From Gigaspora margarita (taxonomy: Eukaryota; Glomeromycota; Glomeromycetes; Diversisporales; Gigasporaceae), in contig WTPW01000425.1 of NCBI GenBank assembly GCA_009809945.1, positions 257,050-321,049 of the forward strand: a stretch of DNA of 64,000 nt, written 5' to 3'. Positions 57,046 to 64,000 of this stretch are shown here, piece by piece. A program made the position numbers and the translations under genes. Each line of letters opens with the position of its first letter. The stretch's first letter is position 1. The notes beneath the pieces were generated by a model, which saw only the letters and a program-made list of their open reading frames with translations, made no database searches and was not told where the DNA came from.

Positions 57046-57682
57046 TTTTTTTTATTTTAACCACCCAGCGCGCTATCGGCCGGGCAGGCGCAGTTGGCAC
57101 AACTTTTATTAAGGTCTTTTATTTGGTCATGGGGGCCCAACAACCTGGGCCCCCTACATTTTGTAATAGCCTACATATATGCATCTATTCTGATTTCTAA
57201 CATGGCTAACTGGTACTAAGCCATTACTTATTTTAGATTTCTACCATGGCTAACCGGTATTAAGCCAATCTATTATTAATTTCAACCGACCTCAAATGGC
57301 CGACCCATTTACAACTGGGATTTTACCGGAACTGTCCAGGAATTCTTAAAGAGCACCAACACTAATAGCGGGCGAGTTCGACCAGACTTCAACCCTCGTT
57401 CCAAATGTTCTAGAAGCCTTTCACCCCTGAGGCCGAATGGATTAAAAACCCTGTTAGAGCAGGTTACACAACATCTACCCCAAATGTCCGGAGAGCCTTT
57501 ATCCAGCCAAACCCGAGATGTGGCTGATCCGTCTAAACACGGTCCTAGCATCCTAATTCAAATCGTCCGTCACATGATCGTGTGTAGTTATTTTTACCAT
57601 TCGTGGGATTTGAACTGGCGACCTTATGTAAAGAAACGGCAACGTCCTGGGAGCACAACCACTACACTATCAACCCGCAAGA
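57046..57682 (-). mobile_element. SINE with tRNA-like head, copy 4
   Basis: ATAACGATTTAT (57034-57045) and ATAACAATTTAT (57683-57694) are a 12-bp duplication with one change. The reverse strand begins at the right with GCGGGTTGATAGTGTAGTGG and a B box GCCAGTTCAAATCCC. It ends at the left with CCTTAATAAAAGTTGTGCCA, CTGCGCCTGCCCGG and GGTTAAAATAAAA. It lies within ATCGAT-rich DNA. Confidence 0.9.
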
Positions 57683-57784
57683 ATAACAATTTATATTTAA
57701 TTATGATATATATCGATTATAGATATATATCGAGTTTTATCTAGTTTATCGATATATAACGTTATATTGTAATCGATATAAAAT

Positions 57785-59748
57785 GATTAATTGTTATATA
57801 TTGATTAGTATCTATCTAAAAAATTTCCCGATGATAATTAAACTCATTCTGTTTGAAGGAACCAAAATCTGCTTAGATCAATGGCTGATTACTTTTGAAA
57901 CAACAAACGATCCTGATTTACACTCTAGAATTCCTAGAAGTACCCATGTAGAGGATTACAAAGTGACAACAAAGTGGAAAAAAGCCCCTAAGGTCTGCTA
58001 TTACTGTGAAAAAAAGGCATATGAAGAAAGAGTGCAGTGAACTTAAGGCCTCAATAGAGGCAAAGCATATCTTGAGGGCAGCTAGCTCCAAAAACCTAAT
58101 ACTGTAGTTGACAGAACTCCCATTGAATTTAGTCCAAGTTTATTTTTTAAAAAGTTATATTAATTTAAAAATTCTACAACCCTTATATTAATAAGGACAC
58201 ATCTGAAGACCAAAATGATAACATAGAATTATCATCACAGAACATAGAGAACAAACTAGTACCGTATTCTATCATGAATAAGCACCCCTTTTTTGAAATT
58301 TCAAACTCAATGTTCTTGATAACTATCTTATCAAACTTAATAAAAATTTTTTTATTTAAATTTTATAGATCTATAAAATTTAAATAAAAAAATTTTTATT
58401 AAGTTTGATAAGATAGTTATCAAGAACATTGAGTTTGAAATTTCAAAAAAGGGTGCTTATTCATGATAGGATACGGTAACTGAAATGCCAGATAAAATCT
58501 GTAACTGATGCCTCAATTTTAGAAATTTTATCAAACCCATAGGAGTCTAGTACAACTCATAATATTCTACAGGTAGCACCCTATACTAATATACCCCATG
58601 AAGAGTCAAAAAACATAAATGTCAAAAAGGCTAAGAAAATCTTTAAAAAATACTCACATCTTAGACAACAACATAGGATTTACAGGGACACCCTCCAGGG
58701 TGCTTCTGTCCAACAATAAGTTTCACCCTTCTTAGTGTAGCCAAACTCTCTTATTTTCTCATGTTCAAAATTGCTACACTTAATGTAAAAGGTCTAAATA
58801 ATAGACCAAAGCACAAAAACACTAATACTTCTCAAATCGTATAATTGTGATATTATTTTAATTCAGGAAACAAATCTTAAAAACATTACAACAAGGAACT
58901 TTTTGGCACAACAATGGGGATATAGCTCAATCTGGTTCTTTAAAACAGCAATATTAGCAGAAAAGAATAATATAGAACTTACCAAAAGGAATCACAGGAT
59001 GGCTGCATTATTACAGCCACCAAGAAATCAAACAACAACCTTTTCAAATCACAAACATCTATGCACCTTCAATAGAGTCCGTTTTTTGAAAAGTGGAGTC
59101 CAATATTATTGGAAGAGAGAATAAGTATTATTGCTGAGGACTTTGAGTCCCTACAAAAATAGAATCAGTAATGCACTAGCTCAACCCAACTGCTCTTACA
59201 TTTTATCAGTCAACTCAAAATGGGCAAAGAATAGCTACACACTTGGATTATTGATGCAAGCTATAGCCATCTATGTAAAAACACTTGTACAAGATTTAGA
59301 AATTTTGATCACGTCCTAGTGGAATCTGAATTTACCTTTAAATCAACTCATACAAATAGATCTCAATGGAAATTTGATAGGAAAATCTGGAACTTTCCAG
59401 AATAAAAGAAGGCATCCTGGGGGAATTACAAGGAATTCAAGACACCTACAGCTGGGATTTTCATAAATGTGCCTTCCAATCAATAATAAGAGCTCACAAA
59501 ACTAGACCTTCTCCAGAAAAGAACATTCAAAAACTCCACAAAAGGCTATACAACCTAAACAATAAAATTACTCTAAATTTGACTCTGGAGGATCATAAAC
59601 TAATAATAGAAGATCTCAAACTAAAATTACAAGAGGAGTTAATGCTCCTATGGCAATTAAGATCCAATGCTAAATGGATTGGAAAAGGAGAAAATTCAAC
59701 TAGATACTTCTTCGTGCTATATAAAAAAAAGTATTCTAAAAAAAGATC
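57785..59748 (+). pseudogene. LINE C, ORF1 end and ORF2 start, broken
   Basis: ORF1 core is present from about 57840 with LFEGTKICLDQWLITFETTN and HSRIPRSTHVEDYKVTTKWK. The knuckle starts CYYCEKK and shifts frame. After a MITE (58262-58476), a Lys-rich C-terminal part runs to about 58720. ORF2 starts near 58765 with FKIATLNVKGLNN. The endonuclease follows in pieces (NIYAPSIESVFFEKW-like, then FDHVLVESEFTFKS near 59305), and the linker FHKCAFQSIIRAHKT is near 59460. KWIGKGENSTRYFFVLYKKK ends at about 59740, where a LINE A copy inserted. Same family as 17520-23010. Confidence 0.75.
58262..58476. mobile_element. TA-flanked, almost perfect palindrome MITE (215 bp)
   Basis: CCGTATTCTATCATGAATAA and its inverse TTATTCATGATAGGATACGG are the ends. 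TA lies at 58260-58261 and 58477-58478. The arms match nearly base for base through GAACATTGAGTTTGAAATTT to the centre ATAGATCTAT near 58369. The ends begin CCGTA like those of the pogo-like transposon. High arm identity suggests a young insertion. Confidence 0.9.
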
Positions 59749-60995
59749 TACACGCACTCTCTCCTGACCACATAAAGTTAGGAGAAGTTGTTTTTCATTT
59801 TATTAAAATACAGAAACAGGCCACGCTAGAATAGTCAGTACAGACATACAAGGCAGGGGCCCGTCCCCGGACAAGCAGGAAGCACAAAATGGAGGGACTC
59901 GAAGAAGGAAACTCGCGTGAAAAAAAGTTGAAAAAAACCAAGCTCGAAACACGAATAGACATGTTAAACATAGAAAACAAAGAGAACACGGTTGTTTTGC
60001 CGCCCACAGTAGAACAAACAGGAAACACGGCCCCAAACGAGCCAAAGGAGAAATATACTACCGCCACAAATATGAATAATACAAAACAAAACTGGGACGA
60101 AATGATTGAAGAAGAAACTGAAAAATTTAAAGACATCACGAACACGGTTAACCCCTGGGTCAATGCCAATTTGGATGAACCACAGGGAGAGAAACATGAC
60201 ATAGCAGAAGAAAACAAATTTGATAACTTAAATGATGAGAACCCAAAAGGGCTCGAAGGTCTTCCAGAAGACTGTTTTTACGAAAATATAGACGAAATGT
60301 TGGGCCTGTCGGACCACGAAACACCCGAGCAACCTACAAACCGTTGGGACAGAAGCAACACAAGACAAAATACAACAAACCCACCAAGGGAAAAAACTTG
60401 GTTCTCACTTTTCCCCAAATTAAAGAGGGGCCGTTCCACTTACACCTCCTTCTCACCCCGCAAGCTTATCAAATCCAAAAACGAAAATGCACTAATCATA
60501 GACATCAGTGGGATTCATAGTTCTTTCAATGAAATAATGGAATCCCTTTTCAACACTGCGAAATATGACATCTGCGCTGCAAAGCAGCACCATGTAAGAG
60601 GCCGTAGGACCCACCTAGAAGTAGTTTTCAAAGACAGGGATACTTTAAAGCAATATGCAGCAAAAGGTATTGAAATTATGAAAAGGACATATCACCGGTT
60701 GATGCCCAGAAAACCTTTCTGTCGATCAAGTGTCAAAATGTGCCCCTTGGTAACAAAAATAAAGTGTCGGACGCACTAGTAGATGCCTTCTCCAATGTTG
60801 GAAAAATAGTCACCATTAAGCCACTATTAATCAATGGCACACCTTACATCTCAGATCAATGGATCATAACCTTTGAGTCGACGGACGACTCGGACCTCGA
60901 GGAGAGAATTCCCAGGTTTACACATCTAGGACAACAAAGTTACAACAGAATGGAGGTCAGCTGCTAAAGTCTGTTACTTCTGTGAAGCAACAGGA
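59749..60995 (+). mobile_element. LINE A, copy 2, 5' part
   Basis: GATCTACACGCACTCTCTCC starts the copy, as in the leader at 45772. A GC-rich leader (CAGGGGCCCGTCCCCGG near 59853) precedes ORF1. The copy is cut at about 60995, where another LINE A in reverse orientation begins. Confidence 0.82.
59889..60967 (+). pseudogene. LINE A ORF1, best-preserved copy, one frameshift
   Basis: MEGLEEGNSREKKLKKTKLE opens the frame, followed by a charged, low-complexity region, LPEDCFYENIDEMLGLSDHE, and WFSLFPKLKRGRSTYTSFSP. The RRM-like core holds SFNEIMESLFNTAKYDICAA and THLEVVFKDRDTLKQYAAKG. A shift near 60700 is followed by NVPLGNKNKVSDALVDAF and ISDQWIITFESTDDSDLEER, with the Trp codon intact (TGG at about 60860). 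A further shift at about 60925 precedes the knuckle, of which CYFCEATGH remains before the copy is cut. It is the best template here for LINE A ORF1. The start was chosen because it follows the leader directly. Confidence 0.82.
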
Positions 60996-61143
60996 CATAT
61001 ATATATATATATTTTTTAAAACCAGGATGGGTTATATACCCCCTGGGTGCAAGTGGCGCACTTTTTATTAACAAAAATTCTGTAAAATTAACCTATGTAC
61101 ATTCGATACAATTTTATGTCTATGTTACCTATATACTAAATCT

Positions 61144-64000
61144 CTAGCATTTTATGCATTTAAACCTTTTTGCCTTACTCTTAGAGCTTTCTCCCAGATG
61201 GCTTCGTAGGTCAGAGACTTCTTTTCTTATCTGTGACGTTGCTCTTGCAGTAGCTGCTTCGTTCGACAGTGGTTCCTTTCCCCATTTATATGAGGTGTAT
61301 ATGCACCAAAGCTCATATATAACGATTGTGTTCAGCCATATTATGGCCTCCATATCCCTTCTTTCCATGTTGGTCGTAGGTGTGAAGACTTCAATTTTTG
61401 AGGGTGATTGTATCCCTTCCAGTTGGATGAACTTGTAGGCCGCAAGCCATATTTCTTTGCCTATTCTGCACTCTACCACAAAATGTTCAATGCTTTGTCT
61501 TCTCCCCGGACACCACGGACAGTCTCCAGTTTCAGTTTCATTTATATGTCTAATTCTGTATCCGAGGGGTAGAGATTTGTGGTATAGCCTCCACATTATA
61601 TCTTTTTTGTTATTAAGCATCTCCTTTTGATGAAGCCAAATTTTCTTTTCCCCGAACGATTCTGCCTCATTATTGCGAATTGTAATCGCTTCTCTCAAAA
61701 GATTCACTACCCTTTTTAGTTTTCCCATGGGCAGTTTGAGTTTGCAAGGATTGTGCCGGTTGCCTTCCTCCAAGCTTTTAGATAGGGTTTCCATTCGTCT
61801 GGCCATGCTTTCAGTTTTATGGGAGTCTCTTTTAATGCTGTGACCACTTCGACGTTCCTTTTGTTTCTTAATAGGTGGGTTATAGTATCTCTCTGAAATA
61901 AAGCCCACAAGGTATTGCTAGTCATGAGTCTTTTCCAGACAGTCACTAGCCACGCATCTAACAGATTGTTTATTATAGGGGCTTGAAGCCCGAAGTTATT
62001 GTAAGCCTTTTGAAAAGTGGATTACTTTCGCTTAATCCAATAGGCGATGTTGTCATTGATTTCTAAGATCTGTTTTCTATTAGGTGGACATATATACGAG
62101 GCATACCAAATCCGAGATAGGATTAATGAGTTTGCCACCAGGATTTTCCCTCTCAGAGAGAGGTTTCTGCCGCTGTACTGTTCTATTAATTTCTTAATCT
62201 TGGTTATACCGTATGTTTCCGAAAATAAGCTACATCCAAAAATAAGCTACCCCCCTGTTTTGATCCAAAAACGTAAAAACGCCTTTGACCCGAAAATAAG
62301 CTACCCCCTTTGTCACACCAAAGATAATTAACAAAATTTTTGGTTCCAAAAATAAGCTACTCTCACAATCGATTATACTCGCTACATAGTAAAGGCATAA
62401 TTTTACTATGTAAATCGATTATGAGTGCTTAAGTAAACTTATTTGCAATATCAAAATACATATATCCTAAAATTTTCATATAAATCGGATAACTTTTTAT
62501 TATTTAACTTTTAATTTTTACTTTCAACGAAAAATTTTAATTTTTTTAAAAAAACATATTCGTTGAGCGTAAAAGTTAAAAGTCAAATAATAAAAAGTCC
62601 TCTGATTTATATGAAAATTTCAGGATATACGTATTTTGACCTTTAGAATAAGTTTACTTAAGCGACCATAATCAATTTACATAGTAAAATTATAACTTTC
62701 TATGTAGCGATTATAATCGATTGACTAAAATAAGCTGCCCCGATTTTTTGTGTTCAAAATCGGACAATTTATTTTCAAAATCGGACAATTTATTTTCGGA
62801 AACAGATGGTAATACAACATATTTGTTTATTTGTTTTTATTAATTTTTACTTTTTAGAGGTTTGTATCCGAAAATAAGCTACCCTTTGTTGTGCATTAAA
62901 TTAATTAAAATAGTAAACAACCCAAAAATAAGCTACCCCGGATTTTTTGTATTAAAAATCGGCAAAAAAGTAGCTTATTTTCGGAAACATACGGTATATC
63001 CTGGCCAGAAGTTTTTGGGAGCCAGGCCATCCCTAGTTATCTCATATCCCAAGATTTTTACGGTTTCTTCTTCTGTAATTTTATTAAAATCCTCTTCATT
63101 TTCTAACTCGACTCTTTCCGCTGTCTGTGTCAGAGGCAACAGCTTTGTTTTCCTTTTATTTATTTTAGCGTTGGAGGCACTTTCATAAGTTTTGATAATT
63201 TTTTGTAGTTCCTCCTAGTTTGAACCAGACCCAATTCCTACTGAGAGATCGTCCGCATATGCTGCTGCTTTGAAGAAGAAATTACCAAGGGGTATGCCTC
63301 TAATATTTTTTTCAATTCGTCTTACCAGGGGTTCGAATGCTATAATATATAGTAGTGGTGAGAGAGGATCTCCTTGGCGCACCCCTCTTTCTACTCTGAA
63401 TGGTTCTGAGATGCCATCTTTACCAAGAATATGAGCCTCTTGGTTAGTGAAGAGATTGTTTATTATCCCGATGAAGCCTTTTCTGAACTTCATTTGCCGT
63501 AATACCGTCTCCAGATAGGTATGGTTAACTCTATCGAAGGCTTTCGCCTGGTCAATTAGGACTAGCCAACCTAGTCAGTGATTTGTCTTCCTTTAATAAA
63601 GCCTTGTTGGCTATTCGTTATAAGTTTCTCACAAATACCGTTGAGTCTGTCTGCTAATATTTTCATAAATATTTTGACATCGCTGTTGACCAACGATATC
63701 AGTCTCCAGCTGCTGAGCTCTTCCAAATTTTCCTCTTTTTTTGGTATTAAAACCAGAATGTTCTTATGCCATGATATCGGCATTACTCCTGTTCTCATGA
63801 CCCTGTTGAATACTATTTTTAGGACTGGGGTGACCTTGTCTATTAGCAGCCTATAGAATTCATGTGTCAGGCCGTCTGTGCCTGGGGATTTATTGTATGC
63901 AAGTGACCGAATTGCACCCTCAATTTCTTCTTTACTAATCTCTTTCTCTAGGCTTGTGTTCTCTTCCTGTTGGACATGAGGCAGGTCTTTGGTGATGTCT
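61144..64000 (-). pseudogene. LINE A ORF2 (RT and zinc finger), split by a MITE
   Basis: From the right: HKNILVLIPKKEENLEELSS (about 63750), DVKIFMKILADRLNGICEKL, the motif A region (AFDRVNH at about 63520), motif B GVRQGDPLSPLLYIIAFEPL (about 63340-63400) and motif C AAAYADDLSVGIGSGS (about 63230-63270), both Asp present. The frame passes the MITE at 62209-62994 and continues through the connection domain. The finger CPWCPGRRQSIEHFVVEC is at about 61480-61530, and the C-terminus KAKRFKCIKC is at 61147. A shift near 61720 and small deletions near 63590 break it. It shows that the TAG in the 45763 copy replaced a Tyr codon. Confidence 0.88.
62209..62994. mobile_element. TA-flanked element with CCGTATGTTTCCG ends (786 bp)
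   Basis: CCGTATGTTTCCGAAAATAA and TTATTTTCGGAAACATACGG are perfect inverted ends with TA on each side (62207-62208, 62995-62996). The empty site GGATATATAACC can be read in the other LINE A copy at 52320-52331. Several AAAATAAGCTACCCC words follow each end, and a foldback module (about 62365-62720) fills the middle. Confidence 0.93.

Larger units (their letters stand above)
61003..64000 (-). mobile_element. LINE A, copy 3, 3' half, continues beyond the window
   Basis: Read leftwards it ends with the LINE A tail (61018-61075 reversed) and an A/T-rich run (61000-61017). It inserted into LINE A copy 2. A TA-flanked MITE (62209-62994) splits it. The 5' part lies outside the window. Confidence 0.88.

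Overview
The window is eukaryotic, very AT-rich, nuclear-type DNA made almost wholly of transposable elements. I found no host housekeeping gene. The coding traces are non-LTR retrotransposons (LINEs), a pogo/CENP-B-type DDE transposase with an intron, a Tc1/IS630-type DDE transposase, and a tyrosine recombinase of the kind seen in Cryptons, also with introns. The repeat content, intron style and TTAGGG-like tracts fit a fungus. An arbuscular mycorrhizal fungus (Glomeromycotina) is my best guess, but it is inference, not proof.

Layout. 1-650: AT-rich tandem repeats. 651-23341: apparently one small inverted-repeat element (ends GGGAAG, 3-bp target duplication TTA) swollen to 22.7 kb by insertions inside insertions. 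Inside it are a TTAA-flanked element (728-13775) holding a 5'-truncated LINE (family B, 3059-13110). That LINE is split by a hAT-like element (6026-12591), which holds a second GGGAAG element (6255-12030), then another hAT-like element (6314-11488), then a 3.6-kb pogo-like transposon (7548-11184). Further right in the same stack are a Harbinger-like palindrome (14224-15425), hAT MITEs and a second LINE (family C, minus strand, about 17520-23015). 23640-28000: a tyrosine-recombinase element with inverted ends and a SINE in it, a hairpin, a hAT MITE and an unclassified poly(A) insertion. 28000-35200: a family B LINE (plus) broken by hAT elements, one beside a large inverted duplication. 36520-39480: a Tc1-like transposon with a SINE in its right end, then a second SINE. 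40190-44640: LINE B (minus). 44641-53639: a LINE A copy into which a nearly full-length LINE A copy inserted (45763-53531, with an assembly gap). 53640-57700: hAT-like, GGGAAG, palindrome, tandem-repeat and SINE sequence. 57785-59748: LINE C (plus). 59749-64000: two LINE A copies facing each other, one with a MITE insertion.

How the parts relate. Three LINE families supply ORF1 (RRM-like core and CCHC knuckle) and ORF2 (endonuclease, reverse transcriptase, C-terminal zinc finger); every copy seen is broken. SINEs with tRNA-like heads carry a tail resembling the LINE A 3' end, so LINE A machinery may move them. Non-autonomous DNA elements fall into classes by target duplication: 8 bp (hAT), TA (pogo/Tc1), TTA/TAA or ATA (Harbinger-like) and TTAA (piggyBac-like). 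Only the TA class has a visible transposase here. A foldback module (ends near GAAAATAAGCTACC, subterminal CATAGTAAAGTCTAAATTTT) recurs inside several unrelated elements. Many boundaries are secure because the uninterrupted target can be read in another copy in the window.
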